From a bacterium (lineage in GTDB: Bacteria > Bacillota > Clostridia > Lachnospirales > Lachnospiraceae): 39,444 nt of DNA. How positions within the stretch are numbered: the first letter of the stretch is position 1; the number at the start of each line of letters is the position of its first letter. The notes under the pieces were generated by a model, which was given only the letters and a program-made list of their open reading frames with translations, ran no database searches and was not told the DNA's origin. Location: positions 1 to 39,444 of the forward strand of contig JAQYOU010000170.1 in the NCBI GenBank assembly GCA_028727105.1, given 5' to 3'. Below, one piece after another: positions 7,439 to 13,966 of this stretch. The translations under genes were made by a program, and so were the position numbers.

Positions 7439-7693
7439 TTCAAAATATCCTCCATTGATCTCAGGGAAGTCCATTCGTTCCCACATTTTGCTTGACACAT
7501 TGCAATTACCTGCTTTTACATCTACAGCATTTACAGGAAACGCATCTGAAAACATATCATTTACAGATATTCCTTTTCCGCTTATCTCTAAAAAAACTTA
7601 GGAAAATGACAGGGTATCTCCTATATTCTTTGTCAAATTGACATTTTCCTTCACTGCAATATTATTCAATATTCCAAGTGCCTGTATATCCAT
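7439..7693 (-). pseudogene. Remnant of a paralogue-array gene
   Basis: A strong GAGGAGG site and ATG (7693) begin MDIQALGILNNIAVKENV, a clear copy of the start of the 6168-6752 gene. The frame stops after 31 codons (TAA 7598-7600). Beyond the stop another frame reads SVNDMFSDAFPVNAVDV and runs in phase into the start of the 6878-7438 gene. This looks like a deletion or fusion scar between two array members, not a working gene. Confidence 0.7.
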
Positions 7694-7711
7694 ACTTTTA
7701 AACCTCCTCGT

Positions 7712-8216
7712 TTAAAGCTTTTGGCTTTCTATCACGTTCTTACTAAATGTACTTATTGTATCCTCGTAGGCTGATACAGCAGAGGCAGAAACACTTGCTG
7801 ACTGAATATGCTGAACGAACCCGGTTCAAAACATAGTTTTCATACTCCGGATCATTTTTCATCCTTTCAAATGCTTCTTCTTTAATTACTGTTGCTCCCG
7901 ATGAAAATGTAGAACGAACCCACGCACTTACAGGCATCTGTGACATTTCATTCATAACCCACTGCTTATATTCATCCATTGTCATTTCCTCTTTAGACTT
8001 ATTGGAAATGGAGCTATCATATGTAAAATTGCTATAATTCGGCGGATACGGAATGACCATATCCCCCACCCATGCAGAGGTAGTTGATGTTGTGTTCTGA
8101 CTTTTCTCTGCCTTTTGTACTTCACTTGCAAAATTGCTCTCCTCTGCTGTTTTCTTACTACTGTTCATATAAGCGTAGGCAGTTGCGCCAATACCATTCA
8201 CACCACTAACAGCCAT
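7712..8216 (-). pseudogene. Frameshifted, internally deleted paralogue-array gene
   Basis: The ATG at 8216 follows a good AGGAGG. The leader (MAVSGVNGIGATAYAY) and the block MTMDEYKQWVMNEM ... FERMKNDPEYENYVL match the gene at 801-1661. The frame then runs into a poor tail and stops at 7743. In the next frame the sequence continues SAYEDTISTFSKNVIE (stop at 7712), the subfamily C-terminal signature seen at 5444 and 8308. The long helical middle is missing, so a deletion plus frameshift has joined leader and tail. A shortened protein of 157 residues could still be made. Confidence 0.75.
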
Positions 8217-8251
8217 TTTTTATTCCTCCTGTCAAGATATTTCTATCTTCT

Positions 8252-8306
8252 GCAATTCCTCTGTCAATCAGAATTGCCAATGCTTTCTCGTTATAAGTCC
8301 AAGCAT
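8252..8306 (-). promoter_or_regulatory. Tandem-hairpin leader RNA, copy c
   Basis: Hairpin 1 pairs ATGCTT (8306-8301) with AAGCAT (8285-8280), loop starting GGAC. Hairpin 2 pairs GCAATTC (8277-8271) with GAATTGC (8258-8252) perfectly around TGATTGACAGAG. It starts two bases after the stop of the 8308-9057 gene and precedes the gene at 8216 by about 35 nt. Confidence 0.7.
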
Positions 8307-8307
8307 C

Positions 8308-9057
8308 TTAAATATTTTCTATCACGCTCTTACTAAATGTACTGATTGCATTTTCGTACGCCGTTACCACAGAAGAAACAACCGGTGACTGACTAACAAA
8401 AAAAATATTACTCGTATCAAACATCCGATTTTCCAAAGCATCTGCCATCATCTGCTTTTGCTCATACTGCTTCATCAGTAATCTTCGCTTCTCTGCTGCC
8501 TCTGCGCTCTGTTTCTGATACTGTTTTTTACGCTTTGCTTTTTCTTTCTGTTCTGCCTTAATTTTGGCTTCTATTTTTGCCCGCACCTCCGGCTTTAAAT
8601 CCCCACTAATATAATGGGTGACCGTACCGTCCGGATGAATCACGATGCCGGAAGAATGGATCTCATGTCCCATTGCCGATAATTCTGCCTCATATCGCGG
8701 CACCGAATCAAAATAATTCTGTATCTTTTCTTCGTAGTAAGCTGCTTTTTCCGGATCATTCGCCATCTTCTCCAAAATGTTCGGTGCAATCACAACATTT
8801 CCCGTTCCTGCAGTTCCTGCTCCCAACGCATCCATACTTTTTTGATCTTTTCCAACGTTCTTAACTGCCACACTGCCATACTTTGACTTGAGATACTCTG
8901 TATAAGCATCTCCCCCTGTTGCACCTGCTTCCTGTGTGTTCTGCAGCTGTTGTGCAAAATTAGTTTTGCTTGTTGCCGCTTCCTGCGTTCTGCCGGCTCT
9001 TATGGATGCTTCATACTGATATGCCGCCAAAATGCTGTTTACATTACCGATACCCAT
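8308..9057 (-). CDS. Paralogue-array protein, 'STFSKSVIENI' subfamily, first of the operon
   Basis: A 249-residue protein. I chose the ATG at 9057 (leader MGIGNVNSILAAYQYEAS) because AAAGGAG lies just upstream. The same frame is open to 9216, but that stretch reads through a hairpin repeat and overlaps the kinase gene. The middle (NVVIAPNILEKMANDPEKAAYYE; GIVIHPDGTVTHYI), a basic Lys/Glu/Gln helix (about 165-215) and the C-terminus (TAYENAISTFSKSVIENI) match the 5444-6178 protein. There is no Sec signal or membrane segment. It lies just downstream of the second LytTR/GHKL pair with no convincing terminator between, so it may be cotranscribed with it. Confidence 0.87.
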   Translation of the reverse strand: MGIGNVNSILAAYQYEASIRAGRTQEAATSKTNFAQQLQNTQEAGATGGDAYTEYLKSKYGSVAVKNVGKDQKSMDALGAGTAGTGNVVIAPNILEKMANDPEKAAYYEEKIQNYFDSVPRYEAELSAMGHEIHSSGIVIHPDGTVTHYISGDLKPEVRAKIEAKIKAEQKEKAKRKKQYQKQSAEAAEKRRLLMKQYEQKQMMADALENRMFDTSNIFFVSQSPVVSSVVTAYENAISTFSKSVIENI

Positions 9058-9079
9058 CTTCGTTTCTCCTTTCATTTTG

Positions 9080-9108
9080 CGAAACCGTTCAGTACCTTCA
9101 CAGTTCCG
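9080..9108 (-). repeat. Small hairpin repeat, copy 1
   Basis: On the minus strand CGGAACTG pairs with CGGTTTCG (two G-U) around TGAAGGTACTGAA. The 17-mer at 9087-9103 recurs with one mismatch at 20058-20074 upstream of an unrelated dehydrogenase gene. Confidence 0.55.
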
Positions 9109-9196
9109 ATGCGAAAATCCATGAAAATCGTCTTCGACGATGGGATTTCCGCACTCTTGAATCATGTAATTACGGTCTACGCGGTTCCGCTCCGAC

Positions 9197-10645
9197 CTAT
9201 TCCAAATAGTTACCATTTTTCATCATTACGGACAAAGTGAATACTTTGCCATCTACTGACCAGTCCACCGCTCCATGATATTTTTCCGCGGTATGTTTGA
9301 TATTCAAAAGTCCGATTCCATGTTCCCTTTTATCTGTTTTATCCGTTACCGGAAATTCAGACTGCTTTTTTTTCACTACTCTTCCATTAAAACTGTTTTC
9401 CACCTCAATAAAAATCATTTTCCCTTTTTTGAATGAGGTCAGGCGGATGAAAGTTTCCGCCTCCGGATCCTCCGCCTTTAATTTCCTGCACGCTTCCATT
9501 GCATTATCTAACGCATTTCCTATCATCACGCCTATGTCATAGCTTTGTATGTGCATTTCATCTGAAAACAGCAACCTTTCTGCATCGATTCGTATATCCG
9601 GTATTATGCGGATTGCCTCATGGTATTTCATGTTTAACAGCGTGTCTACCACGGTATTTCCTGTCTTAAATTGAAATTCCAGATTGTCAAAGTTCTGGTT
9701 TAACTCCGACAGATAGGTCTGCAATTCTGCTTCCTCTCTCCCGGCAAGCTGCATAATGACCGCAAGGGTGTTTTTCATATCATGCTTCATACTGCGTATT
9801 CCGGAATATATACGCTCCATTTCTTCCATATGCTCCTGCATATTCTCTATCTGCTTTTCCAAAATGATCCGGCTGTTCTTCTCCCGATTCAATGCAATCA
9901 TATCCTGAAATGTCTTTACCACATAGAGAATAGACAGCAGGGACAGACTCAGAATTGCCGGAACAATAATGATTAAAATCGGGAATCTGTCATAAAGCAG
10001 CTTCGGCACATCATTCTCTATTGTTATCATAATGGTTCTAAGAAGCACGCAAATCAGCAGCCCAACCATCCCCGGCACTAAAAGAAAATACAGTTCTGTC
10101 CTTTGAACCCTGTAATCCTTATCCCTAAAACTTTCGTTTATCTTCCTTAAAGCAAAATACAACAATACGATGAATATTCCATAAAAGAACATCTGTAACA
10201 CGACAGCGGTTATCTGCACAAGACCTTCAAGGGTATCAGCAGAAATATAACCTTTACCCAAAAGCCATACCCACAATTCAAACAAATTGCCACTGATCTG
10301 CATCAGCATATAGGACAGGAAAAAAGTAATCTCACTTACTGCCATATAGGTAATCGCAAGGAAAGCTGTGATTCCGTAAATTCCTTTATAAAACAGAAGT
10401 GCTAACAGGACGATAGCCACAAATATTACTGCAACCTTCAAAACTGTCCTGATACTGTCATAATCAGACGGAAGGATAAAATTGATACCTAATCTCAGCG
10501 CTCCATACGAAGCCGTTACCAGCAACCCGTTGATATGTCTGTCCTTCCCCCTGCCTTCCAGAAAACTTCCCAAAAAGTATTGCAGGAGGTACCCCTGCCC
10601 CAATGCGGTAACTACTTCAAGGCACACGTTTAACACATCATACAC
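9197..10645 (-). CDS. GHKL-type sensor histidine kinase (second AgrC-like)
   Basis: About 482 residues. I place the start at GTG 10645, eight bases after GGAGG; a TTG at 10651 is too close to that site. It overlaps the upstream regulator's stop. About six to seven hydrophobic segments occupy the N-terminal half. The kinase part has the phospho-acceptor box GIRSMKHDMKNTLAVI, the N box IGNALDNAMEACRKL and the G box HGIGLLNIKHTAEKY. It is a clear homologue of the kinase at 2608-4089 and should signal to the LytTR regulator at 10638-11348. No peptide precursor or AgrB-like gene is adjacent. Confidence 0.92.
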   Translation of the reverse strand: MYDVLNVCLEVVTALGQGYLLQYFLGSFLEGRGKDRHINGLLVTASYGALRLGINFILPSDYDSIRTVLKVAVIFVAIVLLALLFYKGIYGITAFLAITYMAVSEITFFLSYMLMQISGNLFELWVWLLGKGYISADTLEGLVQITAVVLQMFFYGIFIVLLYFALRKINESFRDKDYRVQRTELYFLLVPGMVGLLICVLLRTIMITIENDVPKLLYDRFPILIIIVPAILSLSLLSILYVVKTFQDMIALNREKNSRIILEKQIENMQEHMEEMERIYSGIRSMKHDMKNTLAVIMQLAGREEAELQTYLSELNQNFDNLEFQFKTGNTVVDTLLNMKYHEAIRIIPDIRIDAERLLFSDEMHIQSYDIGVMIGNALDNAMEACRKLKAEDPEAETFIRLTSFKKGKMIFIEVENSFNGRVVKKKQSEFPVTDKTDKREHGIGLLNIKHTAEKYHGAVDWSVDGKVFTLSVMMKNGNYLE

Positions 10646-11348
10646 AAACAATCCCTCCGTTCCGCAGATACCGCATATACTCCTTCACAAATTCGTTATA
10701 ACGCTCCTTCGCCATGAAGATCTTCTCTCCATTACTCAGGCCAATACTGTCATTTTCATATTCTGCGATATGTGCCATATTGACAAGATACCCTCTGTGA
10801 CAGCGATAGAAGTTTCCACCTAACTGTTTTTCCAAGTCGATCATGGAGGCATACGTTTCTATGACTTCATTGCCGGTATGTATTTCCACCTTTTTCCCTC
10901 GGTTTTCGATATACAGGATATTCTCCCGGTTAATGGTAAAACTCCGGTTTCTGGTCTTGATAAAAACAGTTTCCTGCCTCTGCTTTTTTCTCTTTTCCAC
11001 TTCCTTTTTTGCCCGTTCAAAAACTTCCGAAAACTTCTTTTCTTCTACAGGCTTTAACAGGTAATGGAACGCCGATACATCAAAGGCTTCAAACACATAT
11101 TCCTTTACTCCGGTAATAAAAATAACCACCGTATCTTCCTGCTTTTCCCGCAAGACTCTTGCAGTATCAATGCCATTCATACCCTCCATTTGAATATCGA
11201 GGAATACAATGTCTGCCTTCTTTCCCTCTGTCAAAAGTTCCTCTCCTGTTTCATAGGCTTTTACATTGCAGTCCGGCGCATATCTTACGGCCAGTTTTTT
11301 GATCTGCTCCCTGATTACTTTTTCATCATCTACGATTGCTATCTCCAT
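10638..11348 (-). CDS. LytTR-family response regulator (second)
   Basis: About 236 residues from the ATG at 11348 (MEIAIVDDEK); a GTG nine bases upstream is an alternative but GAGG spacing favours the ATG. The receiver domain has VDDE, phospho-acceptor Asp in IVFLDIQM, FITGVKEY and YLLKPVEE. The C-terminal LytTR domain has NFYRCHRGYLVNMAHI. It is paralogous to the regulator at 4093-4806. A LytTR-type direct repeat with 21-bp period lies 85-115 bp upstream (11433-11462), which suggests autoregulation or control by the sister regulator. Confidence 0.95.
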   Translation of the reverse strand: MEIAIVDDEKVIREQIKKLAVRYAPDCNVKAYETGEELLTEGKKADIVFLDIQMEGMNGIDTARVLREKQEDTVVIFITGVKEYVFEAFDVSAFHYLLKPVEEKKFSEVFERAKKEVEKRKKQRQETVFIKTRNRSFTINRENILYIENRGKKVEIHTGNEVIETYASMIDLEKQLGGNFYRCHRGYLVNMAHIAEYENDSIGLSNGEKIFMAKERYNEFVKEYMRYLRNGGIVCV

Positions 11349-11432
11349 AAATTTCACACCTCAAATCCTGACAAGTCTTATATACTCTGTCATTTATTTT
11401 ATCGGCAAAAAAAAGAAGTTTCTTCCGCGAAA
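11349..11432 (-). promoter_or_regulatory. Promoter region of second LytTR regulator
   Basis: On the minus strand TTGCCG is followed 18 bp later by TATATAAG, a plausible but weak sigma-A promoter between the LytTR repeat and the start codon. A 4-bp dyad with a T tract lies just before it. Confidence 0.45.
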
Positions 11433-11462
11433 TGGAACGAAACCCCTTTGAAATGGAACGAA
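11433..11462 (-). promoter_or_regulatory. LytTR-type direct repeat upstream of second regulator
   Basis: TGGAACGAA occurs at 11433-11441 and 11454-11462 (minus strand TTCGTTCCA), exactly 21 bp apart; identity extends to 16 bp (11429-11444 and 11450-11465). The layout is identical to that at 2511-2540. Confidence 0.78.
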
Positions 11463-11473
11463 ACCGAAAAATA

Positions 11474-11503
11474 GGAAAAAGCAGATAGATCACTACCTGC
11501 TCT
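11474..11503. terminator. Terminator hairpin between anti-sigma gene and LytTR regulator
   Basis: AGCAGGTAG pairs with CTATCTGCT (one G-U) around TGAT, with a T tract on the minus strand. Confidence 0.75.
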
Positions 11504-11516
11504 TTCCTCTATTGGT

Positions 11517-11549
11517 AAAAAGTGCAGCCCCGCACCAAAAGCTACACTT
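11517..11549 (-). terminator. Terminator of the ECF sigma/anti-sigma operon
   Basis: AAGTGTAGC pairs with GCTGCACTT (one G-U) and is followed by T's, starting about 12 bp after the stop of the 11561-12409 gene. Confidence 0.75.
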
Positions 11550-11560
11550 GATTTTGTATG

Positions 11561-12409
11561 TCAAGCCAAGGGACAGTTGTAGCGAATATAAACATTAAAA
11601 CCGCTGTGATCTTTTTCGCCGTTCTCACCAACTGGTGCCGTATGCCACTGGGTGGATACCAAAATAACATCCGGCTCATTGGGATTTACATAGACCTCAT
11701 AAGCGCCCTCATTGCTAGTCAGAGCGCCACGCGGGATTGTGTCATGCCCAGAGAACTCCGCAATGCCAGCAGAAACAAAACCATCAGGGGCATCGCCCTC
11801 AATGCGAATGCCATAGATGCCCTTCATAGTGTCAAAATATTCGTTGCTGACATCAGGTGAATCACCAGAGGGCTCTGCGCTCCACATGGAGATGTAATAC
11901 TCACCATTGTAGCAAACAATATCTTTTCCCCGGAGCCTTATATCCACATATCGCACATAGGCATTATGCGGATCTGTTCTATTCAATGTTCCGGTTGCAT
12001 CAACCGTGCCATCAGTCATAACCTCTTGGTAAACATAGACCCATTCCGGCACATCAGGATTTATAAAGTATAGACAGCCCTTAAGTCCTCCAATGTCGGC
12101 TTCTCCGGCATGCACAAATCCATCCGGTAATTCGTCTGACACTGCCAGATACGACGAGATCAAATATTTTTTTCCATTCACGACAAGCGAAGATGGGCCG
12201 TCGCTGGAGGCAATCGTATCATTGGGCGACTCTGCTGGCTGGCGAAATACAGTTGGAATAGCAAAGACCACCATCAAACACAGGCAGACGGCAAGAGCTA
12301 CCCATTTTATCTTCGCAAGCCGCTTCTTTTTCCGGCGCAGACCTTCCACACCCCGGATCATGTCATCATCAATCCTGCCGAGAGAATCGATCACTCTGTC
12401 TTTGCTCAT
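11561..12409 (-). CDS. Membrane-anchored anti-sigma-like partner of the ECF factor
   Basis: A 282-residue protein. Residues 1-30 are cytoplasmic and basic (LRRKKKRLAKIK), residues of about 32-50 form one membrane segment, and the remaining 230 residues are outside the cell. The extracellular part contains two similar units (SDELPDGFVHAGEADIGGLKG; EGDAPDGFVSAGIAEFSGHD), which suggests an internal duplication. It overlaps the sigma gene by ATGA, the usual arrangement for an anti-sigma/sigma pair. There is no zinc-binding HxxxCxxC motif, so it is not a classic ZAS anti-sigma factor. Its role as sensor or inhibitor of the sigma factor is inferred from topology and coupling. Confidence 0.75.
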   Translation of the reverse strand: MSKDRVIDSLGRIDDDMIRGVEGLRRKKKRLAKIKWVALAVCLCLMVVFAIPTVFRQPAESPNDTIASSDGPSSLVVNGKKYLISSYLAVSDELPDGFVHAGEADIGGLKGCLYFINPDVPEWVYVYQEVMTDGTVDATGTLNRTDPHNAYVRYVDIRLRGKDIVCYNGEYYISMWSAEPSGDSPDVSNEYFDTMKGIYGIRIEGDAPDGFVSAGIAEFSGHDTIPRGALTSNEGAYEVYVNPNEPDVILVSTQWHTAPVGENGEKDHSGFNVYIRYNCPLA

Positions 12410-12966
12410 AAATCAAAGCCCTCCTTTACAAGATACGCCTTCAAACTCTGACGGGTACGGTACAACATGCTCTTTGCCTTAGCCTCACTCATACCACAGT
12501 ACGCCGCCACATCTTTCAGCGGATCAAAGAAATAATATCTTCCGATAAATGTGTTTCGGGCATCATCGGAAAGTGTGCGCAGAAAACTGTTGACGGCCTC
12601 ATCCAGCAGCTTGGAATCCAGAGCCTGCTCCGGTGTGATACCGTCTGAGAAGCTGTCGCCCAGTTCCTCCAGAGAAATGGCATACTCCGAAGCATAGCGC
12701 TTGACGCTGTTCCTCTTCCGGTACACATCGATAGATAACTGCCGTGCTATTTTGCCAAGGTAAGTAGAGAGAACGCTGGGCCGGTGTGTCGGCATCGAGT
12801 TCCATGCTTTCAGATATGTATCATTGACACATTCCTCACTGTCCTCAAAGTCTGAGAGAATGTTGTACGCAATCTTGGACAGATACGCGCCATACTTCTG
12901 CTGTGTCTGGCGAATCGCATCTTCCTTTCTGTCCCAGTATAGCGCAACAATCTGTTCATCCTGCAT
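12406..12966 (-). CDS. ECF-type RNA polymerase sigma factor
   Basis: About 186 residues from the ATG at 12966, seven bases after AGGAGG; an earlier in-frame ATG at 12990 lies before that site. Region 2 is visible as YGAYLSKIAYNILSDFEDSE ... DTYLKAWNSMP, with the IARQLSIDVYRKR helix. Region 4 is LRTLSDDARNTFIGRYYFFDPLKDVAAYCGMSEAKAKSMLYRTR, a helix-turn-helix. Length is normal for ECF factors. It is coupled to the membrane protein downstream. An ECF-like GGAAC element sits in its promoter region (13058-13086), suggesting autoregulation. Confidence 0.93.
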   Translation of the reverse strand: MQDEQIVALYWDRKEDAIRQTQQKYGAYLSKIAYNILSDFEDSEECVNDTYLKAWNSMPTHRPSVLSTYLGKIARQLSIDVYRKRNSVKRYASEYAISLEELGDSFSDGITPEQALDSKLLDEAVNSFLRTLSDDARNTFIGRYYFFDPLKDVAAYCGMSEAKAKSMLYRTRQSLKAYLVKEGFDL

Positions 12967-13057
12967 AGGCGCACCTCCTTTCCGATTCATTACTGAGTAG
13001 GCGCCTTCACTATATATCCCGTAAAAAAGTCTGTTTGGTTTTATGAGCGGTGAAAAT

Positions 13058-13086
13058 ATTATAACGCAATTATAAACAAAAGTTCC
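13058..13086 (-). promoter_or_regulatory. Candidate promoter of the ECF operon
   Basis: Minus-strand GGAACT (13086-13081), 17 bp, TATAAT (13063-13058). GGAAC is the typical -35 of ECF-dependent promoters, and a CGTT lies about 15 bp after it; the TATAAT would suit sigma-A. Which factor uses it cannot be told from sequence. Confidence 0.5.
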
Positions 13087-13090
13087 AAGT

Positions 13091-13122
13091 AAAAAAGCGT
13101 AACTCCCTATGGGAAGCTACGC
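13091..13122 (-). terminator. Terminator downstream of the double-receiver regulator
   Basis: GCGTAGCTTCCC and GGGAGTTACGC form a near-perfect stem around ATA, followed by six T's on the minus strand. An unexplained ATTCTAG/CTAGAAT inverted repeat lies at about 13129-13160. Confidence 0.75.
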
Positions 13123-13213
13123 CTAAAGATTCTAGTCATTACTTATTCACTTTCTAGAATTGTATTATATTGCAAATAAAAAAACAAGTGCATTTCTTAT
13201 CACCAATCTACCT

Positions 13214-13966
13214 TCAACCCAACACCCGCTTGATCGTCTCGAAGATGCGGTCCTTGCTGGCGGGTTTTAACAGATACCCTGCCGGCTGCAGTTTTAACGC
13301 GTCCTGTATGTATGAAGCATCGTTGATACCGGTCAGAAAAATGATCGGCACATCCTTCATCTCGTCCAGTTCTTTTAACATTTTATAGGTCATCTTACCA
13401 TCGCACACGGGCATTTCGCAGTCGAGAAACACCACATCCGGAACGCGCTGACCGATCATCGTGAGCGCTTTCGTGCCGGAGTTCGCCAGCATGACATCAT
13501 AGTGTGAGGATAAGATCCCGTTCATGGAGCGAAGCAGAATGGGATTGTCATCGACCACAAGGACCGTTTTTCGCTCACCACGATCCTTTTTGGGATAATC
13601 CTTTTCTGCTGCCCGCAGCATATCGGATACCACGGAAAACAGTTCTTCGTTGATGGAATCCCTGCTCACCCAGCGAAACTGCTTATTGGCAAAGAATTCT
13701 CCGTAAATACCCTTATCGGTGCGGGAACCGACACAGATCACGGGAATGTCCACGTGATAAAACTGCAATTCCGACATGATCCTCCTGCCATCCATATCCA
13801 GTCCGATCAGGCAGAACACCACCGCATCCGGCTTGTTGATCTTGAGCAGACCCTTTACCATGTCCAGATTATCCACGCTCATCTGCACATGGTATTTCAG
13901 CTTCAGAGTCGAAGCAATGTCTTCAAACACCGTATTGAATTTTCCGATCATTAAGATCTGTTTCAT
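13214..13966 (-). CDS. Response regulator with two receiver-type domains
   Basis: 250 residues. The C-terminal half (about 130-250) is an intact receiver: VVDDNP, phospho-acceptor Asp in VVFLDCEMP, FLTGIND and GYLLKPASK. The N-terminal half (about 1-120) has the receiver fold pattern (MKQILMIGKFN ... DAVVFCLIGLDMDG ... PVICVGS) but lacks the acidic pair and the conserved Lys, so it is probably a degenerate receiver. There is no DNA-binding or output domain, so it may act through protein contacts or phosphorelay. It overlaps the hybrid kinase gene by ATGA and should be its partner. Confidence 0.88.
   Translation of the reverse strand: MKQILMIGKFNTVFEDIASTLKLKYHVQMSVDNLDMVKGLLKINKPDAVVFCLIGLDMDGRRIMSELQFYHVDIPVICVGSRTDKGIYGEFFANKQFRWVSRDSINEELFSVVSDMLRAAEKDYPKKDRGERKTVLVVDDNPILLRSMNGILSSHYDVMLANSGTKALTMIGQRVPDVVFLDCEMPVCDGKMTYKMLKELDEMKDVPIIFLTGINDASYIQDALKLQPAGYLLKPASKDRIFETIKRVLG

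Noticed and set aside
7812-7921. GAACGAACCC repeated at 7813 and 7912 as a deletion endpoint or LytTR site
   Set aside because: The spacing is 99 bp, both lie in coding sequence of the decayed gene, and a 10-mer recurrence is not strong enough.
9058-9216. N-terminal extension of the 8308-9057 protein
   Set aside because: It translates a hairpin repeat and overlaps the kinase gene; the ATG at 9057 has a strong ribosome site and the family leader.
9058-11516. AgrD-like peptide precursor or AgrB protease beside the LytTR systems
   Set aside because: I searched the gaps around both pairs and saw no short reading frame with a ribosome site and no AgrB-like membrane protein.
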